The notes beneath the pieces are model-generated. The model was not told the origin of the DNA. It made no database searches and saw nothing but the letters and a program-made list of their open reading frames with translations. From positions 1-51,134 of the forward strand of contig JAIXKK010000060.1 in NCBI GenBank assembly GCA_026954325.1: a DNA stretch of 51,134 nucleotides, written 5' to 3'. The position numbers and the translations under genes are program-made. Positions 15,837 through 24,670 of this stretch are shown here, piece after piece (positions within the stretch are counted from its first letter, which is position 1; each line of letters begins with the position of its first letter). This DNA is from Bryobacterales bacterium. GTDB taxonomy: Bacteria > Acidobacteriota > Terriglobia > Bryobacterales > Bryobacteraceae.

Positions 15837-17249
15837 TTATTTCTGCTCTCCCGCTTCGGGCCGCTTGCCCTGCTCCTTCCACGTCACAAGGTCCTGAAAG
15901 GCGTGGATGGTTTCCGTAGGGGTGAACTTGCAATGCCCGCCGCGGCTGACGAAGCGCTGCACGTAGAGCGCATCGCCGCCGTTCAATTGCAGCATGTCCC
16001 CATAGGCGTTTGCCTGCCACGCCGGCACCAGCGGGTCATACACGGTGTGCAGGGACAGGACGGGCATCTTCAGATCCGCCTTCGGCGTGTAATATTTCTT
16101 GAGATACTCCATCGCCTTGGCATCTGCCGAGTAGCGCTTCACGCCGCGGTTCAACAGGCCGTCGTCCGGGCTGCCCTGATAGAGCGTATTGCGGTTGTCG
16201 AAGGCGTTGCCGCCCGCGCGCGTCATCAGTTCCTTCTGAATCAGCGCATAGAACGCCACCACGCGCGCTATTTCCGTCTCGCTCTGGAGACCGCTCCATT
16301 TCTGGAAGGCGGCCAGCCGGTTCGGGAAGTTCATCGCTTCCTTCTCGATGCGCTCCAGGAACTCCTGTTCCAGGCTCAAGTCTTCGGCAATCGCCACCGG
16401 GGAGCCGATGATGTCCGGGAAGTAGTAGTCATAAACCACGAGGGTGTCGAAGAGGCGTTTTTGGAACATCGTTTGCGTGGGGCCGATGGGTCCGCACATC
16501 TGCAAAGCGGCGTCGTAGGCTTCCGGGTGGGTCTCGGCAAGCGCCAGAGTGATGGCGCCGCCCATGGAATGCCCCGTCACGAACGTGCGCTTCGGCTTGC
16601 CGTACTTGCCGATGAAGAACCTCCGCAAGGTCTCCGTATCCTCCATGCCTTCCTTCACCGCCCAACCGCCGGCGGAGTATCCTGATTGCGCCACGGCGTA
16701 GCCGAGCGCGAGAAACTCTTTCATCAGACCGTCCGGTTCCTTACTCCTGTCGAACTTGCCGGGCGCCGCGCTATAACCGTGGCAGTACACCACCAGGCTG
16801 CCGTTGTAGTGCTTGGGAATGTCGATGCGATACTCCGCTTCGCCGAGTTTCCCGGTCTCCACGCCCTCGGCGGGTCCGGTGAACTTCGCGGCCGCGGCGG
16901 CAGCGGCTATCATGGCTCGCCTGGCAAGGAACGTTCCTTTCATGTTTCGCGGACCGGTGAACGTGCCCTTAATCTCGTCGCCGCCGGCCACGGCTTTGAC
17001 GTCGAAGAGGTACTGGCCGAGCATGAATTGGAAGGTGAGATCAGGGCTTCCGAGAACGGCGTTCTTCACGGGACCCGAGCCGATCATGCTGTTTACGGCG
17101 CCGGTCAGATCGGTCCCGGCCTGCTTCAGGACCGCGTTCAGCTTCAGCGGCGCCTTGCCGGCGGGAGACGCGGTGACGTCCCACTTTCCGCTCAAGTCCG
17201 CCGCGAGGCCGGGGAATGCGAACAGAAATAATGCTGCGAATAGTCTCAT
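15837..17249 (-). CDS. Secreted alpha/beta hydrolase with N-terminal beta domain
   Basis: 470 aa. Signal peptide (LFAALFLFAFPGLAA), then a beta-rich domain of about 95 residues (LSGKWDVTASPAGKAPLKLN to IKGTFTGPRNMKGTFLARR) of a type often found in front of secreted hydrolases. The catalytic part carries LVVYCHGYSAAPG (oxyanion region), the nucleophile elbow TGHSMGGAIT, and a late GGHCKFTP that can provide the His. The Asp is probably in HTVYDPLVP. Substrate unknown; an ester or peptide is likely. GGAG lies 6 nt before the start, and a TATCAT -10 box sits further upstream, overlapping that of the divergent comEA-like gene. It is convergent with the amidohydrolase, 4 bp apart. Confidence 0.82.
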   Translation of the reverse strand: MRLFAALFLFAFPGLAADLSGKWDVTASPAGKAPLKLNAVLKQAGTDLTGAVNSMIGSGPVKNAVLGSPDLTFQFMLGQYLFDVKAVAGGDEIKGTFTGPRNMKGTFLARRAMIAAAAAAAKFTGPAEGVETGKLGEAEYRIDIPKHYNGSLVVYCHGYSAAPGKFDRSKEPDGLMKEFLALGYAVAQSGYSAGGWAVKEGMEDTETLRRFFIGKYGKPKRTFVTGHSMGGAITLALAETHPEAYDAALQMCGPIGPTQTMFQKRLFDTLVVYDYYFPDIIGSPVAIAEDLSLEQEFLERIEKEAMNFPNRLAAFQKWSGLQSETEIARVVAFYALIQKELMTRAGGNAFDNRNTLYQGSPDDGLLNRGVKRYSADAKAMEYLKKYYTPKADLKMPVLSLHTVYDPLVPAWQANAYGDMLQLNGGDALYVQRFVSRGGHCKFTPTETIHAFQDLVTWKEQGKRPEAGEQK

Positions 17250-17275
17250 CTCGTGCTCCAGCCCCTACTGGCCCC

Positions 17276-17285
17276 ATGATACGAT
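17276..17285. promoter_or_regulatory. Overlapping divergent -10 boxes, hydrolase / ComEA-like gene
   Basis: Plus strand TACGAT (17280-17285) lies 8 nt before the ATG at 17294. Minus strand TATCAT (17281-17276) points at the hydrolase gene and leaves a short leader with a Shine-Dalgarno. The two hexamers share two bases. No strong -35 is visible on either side. Confidence 0.45.
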
Positions 17286-17293
17286 AAGTCGCT

Positions 17294-17620
17294 ATGCGCC
17301 TACTGACATTGTTGCTTGCCGCGATTCTGAGCGCCGGGGTACTGGCTACCGCACAAACAAAGAAAGCCTCTTCCAAGGCAAAAGAAGCCGCCGCCGCGTG
17401 CGCCAAGGAGGCTACGGCAAAAGAGCCGCTCGATATCAATTCGGCGAGCGTGGATCAGTTGGCATGCCTGCCCGGCATCGGTAAGGCCTATTCGAAGAAG
17501 ATCGCTGACGGACGGCCCTACCGCGCGAAGAATGAACTGGCGCAGAAGAACATCCTGCCGGAAGCTACCTACAACAGGATCAAGGACGTGATCATCGCCA
17601 AGCAGCCGGGTAAGAAGTAG
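17294..17620 (+). CDS. Secreted ComEA-like helix-hairpin-helix protein
   Basis: 108 aa. Signal peptide LLTLLLAAILSAGVLATAQ, a Lys/Ala-rich linker, then a ComEA-type HhH motif: LDINSASVDQLACLPGIGKAYSKKIADG, then AKNELAQKNILPEATYNRIKDVIIAK. These domains bind DNA non-specifically; exported ones take part in DNA uptake across the periplasm. No comEC or other competence gene is nearby. The start has a -10 hexamer 8 nt upstream and no Shine-Dalgarno, so a leaderless message is likely. It is convergent with the permease, 20 bp apart. Confidence 0.85.
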   Translation: MRLLTLLLAAILSAGVLATAQTKKASSKAKEAAAACAKEATAKEPLDINSASVDQLACLPGIGKAYSKKIADGRPYRAKNELAQKNILPEATYNRIKDVIIAKQPGKK

Positions 17621-17640
17621 GCCGGGCTGACGGGACCTCG

Positions 17641-19083
17641 CTATTTCGCCGCCAGCTTGCTGTGATGCCGGCTGTAGCCGAAGTAGATGCACAGGCCAAT
17701 GGCGAGCCAGACGAACAGGCGCGCCCAGTTGGTCCACCCGAGCCCGAACATCAGCGCGAAGTTCACCAGCACGCCCAGGATAGGCACGATGGGAACGAGG
17801 GGAGTGCGGAAGGGGCGCTGTAAGTCCGGATGGGTCCTGCGCATCACGAGGATGCCGGCGCACACCAGGACGAAGGCGAACAGCGTTCCGATGCTGGTCA
17901 TTTCGCCCACCACTTCGATGGGAGCGAAGGCGCTGAACAAGCTCACAAAGACCATGAACAACATATTCGAGCGATAAGGCGTGAACCACCGCGGGTGGAT
18001 GTCGCTAAAGATGCCGGGCAGCAGGCCGTCACGCGACATGGAGAAGAACACGCGCGACTGTCCGAGCAGCATCACCAAGATCACGGAAGTGAAGCCGGCG
18101 ATGATGGCGAGTTTCACCGCCTTGTTCAGCCAAAGGTACGGCGTCTTGTCGATAGCCAGCGCCACCGGCGCCGCTGCTCCCTTGAAATCCGCATAGTTGA
18201 CCATCCCGGTGAGCACGTGCGCGAACAGCACATAGAGAATGGTGCAGATGATGAGCGAACCGATAATGCCGATGGGCATGTTTCGCTGAGGGTTCTTCGC
18301 CTCCTGCGCCGCCGTGGACACCGCGTCGAATCCGATATAGGCGAAGAAGATCACGCCGGCCGCGCGAACCACTCCGCTCCAACCGAATTCACCGAAGGTT
18401 CCCGTGTTTTGCGGAATGAAGGGCTGGTAGTTTTTCGCATCGATGTAGCTCCACCCCACCAGGATGAAGACAATCACAACGCTGACCTTGATGACGACGA
18501 TGATCGCATTGACCCGCGCCGATTCCTGAATGCCGGTCATCAGCAGTACGGAGATGACGCACACCACGAAAACAGCGGGGAGATTGATGTAGCCTGTCGC
18601 CGCCGACCCGTCGGCGAGTTTGACGGCGCTCCATGGCGATGCGGTGAGCTGCGGGGGGAGGGCAATCCCGATATCGTTCAGAAACGATACCACATAGGCG
18701 GACCAACTCACGGAAACCGTGGCCGCGCCCACCGCGTATTCGAGCACAAGGTCCCATCCGATGATCCATGCAAGCAACTCGCCCATGGTCGCGTAGGAAT
18801 ACGTGTACGCGCTGCCCGCGATGGGAATCATCGTCGCAAATTCGCTGTAACACATCCCGGCGAAGGCGCAACCGATGGCGGCCACCAGGAAGGAGAACAC
18901 CACCGCCGGCCCGGCATGATTGGCCGCGGCGATGCCCGTCAAAGAGAACAGTCCCGCCCCGATAATGGCGCCGATGCCCAGCGCCACCAGGTTCATGGGG
19001 CCGAGGGTGCGCTTCAGGGTGTGGCTTCCACCCTCCGATTCTTCGATGATGCGACTGAGTGGTTTGGTCGCGAACAAACTCAT
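17641..19083 (-). CDS. APC-family amino-acid permease (cationic amino-acid type)
   Basis: 480 aa with about 12 transmembrane helices. The first helix region reads LGPMNLVALGIGAIIGAGLFSLTGIAA, the APC signature, and the sixth helix region AAGVIFFAYIGFDAVSTAAQEAKNPQRNMPIGI is typical of YfnA/CAT-type transporters. It exchanges or imports amino acids across the inner membrane; arginine, lysine or small neutral residues are possible. A GGGAG sequence about 12 nt upstream and a TACAAT further up could serve as ribosome site and -10. It lies between comEA and thiE without an evident functional link. Confidence 0.9.
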   Translation of the reverse strand: MSLFATKPLSRIIEESEGGSHTLKRTLGPMNLVALGIGAIIGAGLFSLTGIAAANHAGPAVVFSFLVAAIGCAFAGMCYSEFATMIPIAGSAYTYSYATMGELLAWIIGWDLVLEYAVGAATVSVSWSAYVVSFLNDIGIALPPQLTASPWSAVKLADGSAATGYINLPAVFVVCVISVLLMTGIQESARVNAIIVVIKVSVVIVFILVGWSYIDAKNYQPFIPQNTGTFGEFGWSGVVRAAGVIFFAYIGFDAVSTAAQEAKNPQRNMPIGIIGSLIICTILYVLFAHVLTGMVNYADFKGAAAPVALAIDKTPYLWLNKAVKLAIIAGFTSVILVMLLGQSRVFFSMSRDGLLPGIFSDIHPRWFTPYRSNMLFMVFVSLFSAFAPIEVVGEMTSIGTLFAFVLVCAGILVMRRTHPDLQRPFRTPLVPIVPILGVLVNFALMFGLGWTNWARLFVWLAIGLCIYFGYSRHHSKLAAK

Positions 19084-19140
19084 CGTGGTTGAGTCTCCCT
19101 TGGTCCTGGATTGTAATCGTCCCGGATGGTAAAAGGTGAA

Positions 19141-19782
19141 CTATAACATATCCAACCCGCGCACCCATTCTTCCACTCGCGCTCTAACAGAGGATTTGGC
19201 GCAGGCTTCGGGGATCAACGCGCCGATGACGGCGAGCGAATCCACGCCGGCCCGGAGCAGCAGCGGCGCCGAATCGAGAGTAATCCCCCCGATGGCGACC
19301 AGCGGCTTGGCCGTCAGTTTCCGCAGTTCCGCGATGCGCTCGAGCCCCACGACAGGATCGGGATTCTCTTTCGATTGCGTGGCGAAGGCGGGTCCGATGG
19401 CGAGATAATCGACGGGCTCTGAATCCCCGGAGGCGAGTTGGTCGGCGTTGTGTGTGGAAAAGCCGATCATCGCCCGGGGCCCAAGAATTCGGCGGGCATC
19501 GGAGGGAGGCAGGTCGTCCTGCCCGAGATGAACACCGGCGCCGAGCAGCAGGGCGATGTCCACGCGGTCATCCACGATGAACCGCGCACCCGCGTCGCGG
19601 CACAACTTCGCGAGATGTTGCGCCTTGGCATAAAGGGCTCGGGAATAGCGCCCTTTGTGGCGCAACTGAAGCAGCCGCGCGCCACCCTCGATCATCCCTT
19701 CGGCCACGTCCAAGAGAGCGGCGCCGCGGCGCTCGACGGCGTTCGAATCAAGAATGGCATATAATTTGGGCAACACTTCCAT
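19141..19782 (-). CDS. thiE: Thiamine-phosphate synthase ThiE
   Basis: 213 aa TIM-barrel enzyme that joins HMP-PP and thiazole phosphate to thiamine phosphate. Motifs: LLQLRHKGRYS, FIVDDRVDIALLLGAGVHLGQDDLPPSDAR (substrate Asp and metal site), IGFSTHNADQL, VDYLAIGPAFATQSKENPD (the usual GP-x-F-x-T-x-TK region, here with Gln-Ser), VAIGGI. The ATG at 19782 was chosen because it starts the family match (MEVLPKLYAILD); the frame is open upstream over iolB. A TATTAT -10 lies 7 nt upstream with no Shine-Dalgarno. No thiamine (THI) riboswitch can fit in the 21-bp space to iolB. Confidence 0.88.
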   Translation of the reverse strand: MEVLPKLYAILDSNAVERRGAALLDVAEGMIEGGARLLQLRHKGRYSRALYAKAQHLAKLCRDAGARFIVDDRVDIALLLGAGVHLGQDDLPPSDARRILGPRAMIGFSTHNADQLASGDSEPVDYLAIGPAFATQSKENPDPVVGLERIAELRKLTAKPLVAIGGITLDSAPLLLRAGVDSLAVIGALIPEACAKSSVRARVEEWVRGLDML

Positions 19783-19795
19783 CGCGCCTATAATA
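19766..19795. promoter_or_regulatory. Bidirectional promoter between thiE and iolB
   Basis: Plus strand: TTGGGC (19766-19771), 17-nt spacer, TATAAT (19789-19794), then 9 nt to the iolB ATG. Minus strand: TATTAT (19795-19790), then 7 nt to the thiE ATG. The two -10 boxes overlap by five bases and only 21 bp separate the start codons, so both messages must be leaderless or nearly so. This is the clearest of the three divergent pairs. Confidence 0.6.
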
Positions 19796-19803
19796 GCGTG
19801 AGT

Positions 19804-20622
19804 ATGCCGAACCTCCACATTAAATCGCCTGGTCTTGCCGCCGGCGTCTACCCCGTGGTTACACGCGGCAAGGAGATGAAGTATCTCTCGTTCACCATCG
19901 TCCAACTCGGCGACGGGCTAAACGAACATAGCTTCGCGACAGGGGAGGAAGAGGTGTCGCTCGATTTCTATTCGGGCCCTGTCCGCGTGGAGGTGGAAGC
20001 CCCCGGCGGAGGTTGGTCGGCGGACATTGCCGCCCGCGCTTCCATCCAACACGCGCATCCGATGGTCTACGTTCCGATGGATTCGCAGGTTCGCGTCACC
20101 GCCCTCGATGGTTCGGCGAAGATCACGATTGGCGGCGCGCCAGGCGTGGAAGGACCGGAACCCACGCTCGTGGCCGGCGATCAGATTGTGGAACGTACGG
20201 TGGGCAAGGACAGCTTCACGCGCACGGTGTTCACTCACATTGCGGACAACGTTCCCGCGGCCCATCTGATCTGCGGAGAGACGTTGAACAAGCCTGGCTG
20301 CTGGTCAAGCTGCCCGCCGCACAAGCACGACCGCTTCCACGAGCCGTTCGAAGCGCCGATGGAGGAGATCTATTACTTTCAGATCGAACCGTCGCAGGGG
20401 TTCGGATTCATGCGCGTTTATACGAATCCGGATGATCCGGAACCGTTCGATGTCGCCTACCCCGTGGAGCATGGCGATACTGTACTGATCCCGCGCGGCT
20501 ATCATCCCGTGGTAGCCTGCCCCGGCTACGCGCTGAACTACACATGGATCCTCGCTGGGGAAGGCCGCCAGTATGGCGCCTGGGCCGAGGATCCGCGCCA
20601 TTCCTGGATCAAAGGGGCCTGA
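19804..20622 (+). CDS. iolB: 5-deoxy-glucuronate isomerase IolB
   Basis: 272 aa bicupin that isomerises 5-deoxy-glucuronate to 2-deoxy-5-keto-gluconate in myo-inositol breakdown. The metal-site region SSCPPHKHDRFHEPFEAPMEEIYYF gives the expected His-x-His and Glu ligands, and a later His lies in IPRGYHPVVACPGY. The length is normal. ATG 19804 is preferred over the GTG at 19798 because the mapped -10 would put the transcript start just before it. No other iol gene is nearby. The PSD1 gene follows after 1 bp, so the transcript probably continues. Confidence 0.9.
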   Translation: MPNLHIKSPGLAAGVYPVVTRGKEMKYLSFTIVQLGDGLNEHSFATGEEEVSLDFYSGPVRVEVEAPGGGWSADIAARASIQHAHPMVYVPMDSQVRVTALDGSAKITIGGAPGVEGPEPTLVAGDQIVERTVGKDSFTRTVFTHIADNVPAAHLICGETLNKPGCWSSCPPHKHDRFHEPFEAPMEEIYYFQIEPSQGFGFMRVYTNPDDPEPFDVAYPVEHGDTVLIPRGYHPVVACPGYALNYTWILAGEGRQYGAWAEDPRHSWIKGA

Positions 20623-20623
20623 C

Positions 20624-23275
20624 ATGCGACGACGCTTTCCTATCCTCCTGTTCTCATTTGCCTACTGTCTGTCCGCGCAGCCGCCGGACGATTTCTTCGA
20701 ATCGAAGATCCGCCCGTTGTTCGCGGCCAATTGCTACGCCTGCCACACGCAATCGCAAATGGGAGGGCTGCGTCTCGATTCGGGCGAGGCGGTGCTCAAA
20801 GGGGGAAAGTCCGGTCCGGCAGTGATCCCTGGGAAACCCGAGGAAAGTCTGCTCATTCAGGCCGTGCGGCGGACGCATTCCCGCCTCAAGATGCCTCCTA
20901 CCGCGCCGTTAAAGCCGGAAGAGGTGGCGCTGCTTGAAGCATGGGTTAAAGCCGGAGCGAAGGGGCCGGAAGCGAAAGCAGCAACTACGGCCCCGTCAGG
21001 GATGAAAGTAACCGCGGCCCAGCGCGCCTTCTGGAGCTTTCAACCACTCCGCGATCCGACGCCTCCGGCGGTGAAGAACGAGGCATGGGTAAGAACTCCG
21101 GTAGACCGCTTCATCCTCGCGCGGCTCGACGGGAAGGGCCTCACGCCCAACCGGCGGGCTTCAAAGACTACTCTGCTGCGCCGGGTCACTCTGGATCTCA
21201 CGGGGCTTCCTCCCGCGCCCGAGGAGGTGGACGCTTTCCTTGCCGACCAATCTCCTGAAGCGTTCGCGAAGGTGGTGGATCGTCTGCTTGCCTCGCCGGC
21301 CTATGGAGAGCGGTGGGCCCGGCACTGGCTGGACCTTGCCCGTTATTCCGACGGACTGCTGGCCGCGGGCGCCGATACGCCCTTGCCCAACGCTTACCGC
21401 TACCGCGACTGGGTAGTCGACGCCTTCAACCATGACCTGCCCTACGATCAGTTCGTCAAAGCGCAGATTGCCGCGGACCTGCTACCCGAATCCGAACGGG
21501 CGGCGATGCTCGCCGGCCTTGGGTTTCAGGCTATCGCCGCGGGAGCCAACGATCAGGTGGATGTGACCACGAAGGCCTTCCTCGGCCTTACGGTGGGCTG
21601 CGCGCAATGCCACGACCACAAGTACGACCCCATCCCGACGCGGGATTACTACTCGCTGCTAAGCATCTTCAACAGCAGCAAAGTCCACGAATCGCCGCTG
21701 GTCCCCGAGGCGCGGGTGAAGGCCTACAGAGACCAGAAGAAGAAAATGGACGCCGTCAAGGAGTTGATCGATGAGTACGTCCAGACACAGCAGAAAATGC
21801 TGGTGGATGTGCTGGCGCGCCACACCGCGGCCTATATGGCGGCGGCGTGGAAGCTCGATAGAGGGGAAGAGCCCGGCCGGACAGGTCTTGATGAAGAGAC
21901 CCTACAACGCTGGGTCCGTTATTTGAAGACGCCGAAGGAGCATCCCTATCTCAACGACTGGTTCGCGCTGATGGCGAAAAATCCCACCGAGGGACAAGTG
22001 CGGAAAGCCGCTGAGGATTACCAGAAGTTTGTCCTGAACCTGCTCGACGAAGCCAAGGAGATCGACGATAAGAACTATGTCGCTTTTGGCGGCAAGAAGG
22101 GCATGAAGGACGAGCGGACCCGGCAATACACAAACATCGTCTCGCTCTCCACTCTCAAGTTCTACCAGTGGCGCGAACTGGCGAGCGGCCCCTACAAGGT
22201 GGACGGTTTCAGCGCGCCGCCGGGCGTCTATTATTACGACGCGCAATGCATCCGGCGATTTCTCACCGGCGTCTGGGGGGAGCATCTCGACACCCTGCGC
22301 GCGGAGTATGAGGCGCTCGAGCGTGATCTTCCGCCCATTTATCCGTTCCTGCACACGCTGGAGGACGGCCCCAAGCCGGCGGATGGAAAAGTCGCCATTC
22401 GCGGCGATGAACACAATCCGGGAGAAGTTGCGCCGAGGCAGTTTCTTACGGCGCTCTCGAAAGGGGAGCCCGAGCACTACACCAAGGGGAGCGGGCGTCT
22501 GGAACTTGCGAACGCCATCGCCGCGCATCCGCTTACCGCGCGCGTCATTGTGAACCGCATCTGGCGGCATCACTTCGGGCATGGCATCGTGCGCTCGCCT
22601 TCGAACTTCGGGCAGATGGGCGATCGCCCCACGCATCCCGATCTGCTCGATTACCTCGCCTCGCGCCTTGTGCAGTCCGGCTATTCGCTGAAGGCGGTCC
22701 ACCGCGAAATTCTGCTTTCGAATACCTACGCGCTGTCCACGGAGCCGAACCATGAGGCGCTCGAGGCGGACCCCGACAACAAACTGCTATGGCGAGCCAA
22801 TCCGCGGCCGCGCCTCGACATGGAGTCACTGCGCGATTCGGTGCTCGCGGTGAGCGGCACGCTGGACCGCACCGTGGGCGGCCCTTCGAGCCCGATGAGC
22901 GGCTTCAACCACCGCCGCTCGCTCTATCTGACGGTGAGCCGCACGCGGCTTGACCCCACAATGTCGCTTTTCGATTTTCCCGATCCGAACGGCGCCACGG
23001 AAGAACGGCCCGTTACGATCGGCCCGCTACAAGGACTCTTTTTCCTCAACAGCGAATTCATTGTCGAGCAGTCCAAGGCGCTGGCGGCGGAGATTGCGCA
23101 AGCCGGCAAGGACGATAAGGCGCGGGTCACGCGCGCGTACAAGATGCTGTACGGCCGCGAGCCCGATGCCGATGAACTGCGGCTTGGAATAGAATATGTT
23201 TCATCCGGCGCAAATAGCTGGCGCGAGTATGTGCAGGTGCTGCTCGGGTCCGGCGAATTTACCGGAATGCCCTGA
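20624..23275 (+). CDS. PSD1 and planctomycete cytochrome c domain protein
   Basis: 883 aa. Signal peptide (FPILLFSFAYCLSAQ), then a PSCyt1 cytochrome c domain with the haem motif CYACH and the usual GGLRLDSGEAVLKGGKSGPAV, followed by DUF1549 (PSCyt2: VDRFILARLDGKGLTPNRRA, LTGLPPAPEEVDAFLAD) and, after a middle section, DUF1553 (PSD1: RLELANAIAAHPLTARVIVN, VRSPSNFGQMGDRPTHPDLL, ANPRPRLDMESLRDSVLAVSG). A second haem-like CAQCHD is in the middle. The family is exported and always pairs with DUF1501; a role in polymer or sulphated-glycan breakdown or redox is suspected but not established. DUF1501 starts 22 bp downstream. Confidence 0.93.
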   Translation: MRRRFPILLFSFAYCLSAQPPDDFFESKIRPLFAANCYACHTQSQMGGLRLDSGEAVLKGGKSGPAVIPGKPEESLLIQAVRRTHSRLKMPPTAPLKPEEVALLEAWVKAGAKGPEAKAATTAPSGMKVTAAQRAFWSFQPLRDPTPPAVKNEAWVRTPVDRFILARLDGKGLTPNRRASKTTLLRRVTLDLTGLPPAPEEVDAFLADQSPEAFAKVVDRLLASPAYGERWARHWLDLARYSDGLLAAGADTPLPNAYRYRDWVVDAFNHDLPYDQFVKAQIAADLLPESERAAMLAGLGFQAIAAGANDQVDVTTKAFLGLTVGCAQCHDHKYDPIPTRDYYSLLSIFNSSKVHESPLVPEARVKAYRDQKKKMDAVKELIDEYVQTQQKMLVDVLARHTAAYMAAAWKLDRGEEPGRTGLDEETLQRWVRYLKTPKEHPYLNDWFALMAKNPTEGQVRKAAEDYQKFVLNLLDEAKEIDDKNYVAFGGKKGMKDERTRQYTNIVSLSTLKFYQWRELASGPYKVDGFSAPPGVYYYDAQCIRRFLTGVWGEHLDTLRAEYEALERDLPPIYPFLHTLEDGPKPADGKVAIRGDEHNPGEVAPRQFLTALSKGEPEHYTKGSGRLELANAIAAHPLTARVIVNRIWRHHFGHGIVRSPSNFGQMGDRPTHPDLLDYLASRLVQSGYSLKAVHREILLSNTYALSTEPNHEALEADPDNKLLWRANPRPRLDMESLRDSVLAVSGTLDRTVGGPSSPMSGFNHRRSLYLTVSRTRLDPTMSLFDFPDPNGATEERPVTIGPLQGLFFLNSEFIVEQSKALAAEIAQAGKDDKARVTRAYKMLYGREPDADELRLGIEYVSSGANSWREYVQVLLGSGEFTGMP

Positions 23276-23297
23276 CAGGCCACCGAGGAGAAACTGG

Positions 23298-24668
23298 ATG
23301 AACCGGCGCAGAATGCTCGAGACTTTAGGGGGCGGCTTCGGCATGGCCGCCCTGCGAGGCGTGCTGGAAGCCTCTACGGCGGACCCGCTCGCTCCGCGCG
23401 CGCCTCACTTCCCGGCGAAGGCGAAGCACGTCATCTTTCTGTTCCTGAACGGCGGCATGTCGCAGGTGGACACGTTCGACCCCAAGCCGGCCCTGGTCAA
23501 ATACGACGGCACACCGATGCCTGGTCCGAAGATCAAGACGGACCGCGCCTCCGGCAGCCTGATGCGCTCCCCGTGGGAATTCCGTCCCCAAGGCAAGAGC
23601 GGCATTGAAGTGACTGAAATCTTCCCCGAGGTCGGCAAGCGGATCGACGATTTCTGCGTCATCCGGTCGATGTACACGGACATCGGCAACCATGGGCCTT
23701 CGCTGCAGATTATGAACTGCGGCCACCAGCTTCCGGGCCGTCCCTCGATGGGCGCCTGGGTCACCTATGGGCTCGGCACGGAGAACCGCAATCTTCCCGG
23801 CTTCATCGTCCTCTGCCCCGGATTCCCCGTGTTGGGATCTTCGCTCTGGAGCGCGGGTTACATGCCGTCCATCTACCAGGGTGTGCACATCATGAATGAA
23901 GCCGTGGAGCCGGAAAAACTCATCCAACATCTGCGCAACACGGATTGCACCCCGGATGAGCAGAGGCGCCAGCTCACGCTGCTCGAGAAGCTGAATCAGA
24001 AATACATGGCGAACGCCGGCGCCGATGCGCAACTCGAGTCCGCGGCGCGCTCGATGGAGTCCGCCTTCCGGCTGCAATCGGAGGCCATGGACGTCTTCGA
24101 CATCCGCAAGGAGCCGGAGAAGACGCGCGCGCGCTACGACATTTCCGATTTCGGACGAGGATGTCTTTTGGCGCGGCGTCTGGTGGAGCGCGGCGTCCGC
24201 ATGGTGCAGATCTTTTACGGCAACTTCCAACCCTGGGACAACCACGACGACATCCGCGTCCACGCGAAACTCGCCGCCAAGACCGACGGGGCCATTGCCG
24301 CCCTTGTTGACGATCTCAAGGAGCGCGGCCTGTTCGAAGAAACCCTCATCATCATCGGCTCGGAATTCGGCCGCACGCCGATGATCCAGAACTCGGGGCT
24401 GGAGAAACTGGGGCGCGGCCGCGACCACAACGTTCCGGGCTTCACCGTTCTTATGGCCGGCGGCGGCGTCAAGGGAGGCATCACTTACGGCGCCACCGAT
24501 GACTTCGGCTTCAAGGCCGTCGATAAACCGGTTCATGTTCACGACCTGCACGCCACCGCGCTGCACCTGCTCGGCTTCGACCATACGCGGCTCACCTACC
24601 GCCACGCGGGGCGTGACTTCCGCCTGACCGATGTTCACGGTAACGTTGTGCGCGAAATCCTCGCATAG
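23298..24668 (+). CDS. DUF1501 (sulfatase-like) Tat-exported protein
   Basis: 456 aa. Twin-arginine start MNRRRMLETLGGGFGMAALR. The alkaline-phosphatase-like fold shows HVIFLFLNGGMSQVDTFDPK at the N-terminus, the typical MYTDIGNHGPSLQIMNCGHQ and GRPSMGAWVTYGLG, FYGNFQPWDNHDDI, and IIGSEFGRTPM with GRDHNVPGFTVLMAGGG near the end. The family is the constant partner of PSD1 proteins. The start was chosen for the GAGGAG upstream and the Tat signal. The enzyme activity is not established. Confidence 0.92.
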   Translation: MNRRRMLETLGGGFGMAALRGVLEASTADPLAPRAPHFPAKAKHVIFLFLNGGMSQVDTFDPKPALVKYDGTPMPGPKIKTDRASGSLMRSPWEFRPQGKSGIEVTEIFPEVGKRIDDFCVIRSMYTDIGNHGPSLQIMNCGHQLPGRPSMGAWVTYGLGTENRNLPGFIVLCPGFPVLGSSLWSAGYMPSIYQGVHIMNEAVEPEKLIQHLRNTDCTPDEQRRQLTLLEKLNQKYMANAGADAQLESAARSMESAFRLQSEAMDVFDIRKEPEKTRARYDISDFGRGCLLARRLVERGVRMVQIFYGNFQPWDNHDDIRVHAKLAAKTDGAIAALVDDLKERGLFEETLIIIGSEFGRTPMIQNSGLEKLGRGRDHNVPGFTVLMAGGGVKGGITYGATDDFGFKAVDKPVHVHDLHATALHLLGFDHTRLTYRHAGRDFRLTDVHGNVVREILA

Positions 24669-24670
24669 GA

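Noticed and set aside
19783..19803. Thiamine riboswitch upstream of thiE
   Set aside because: Only 21 bp separate thiE from iolB, and the upstream DNA is iolB coding sequence; no room for a THI element.
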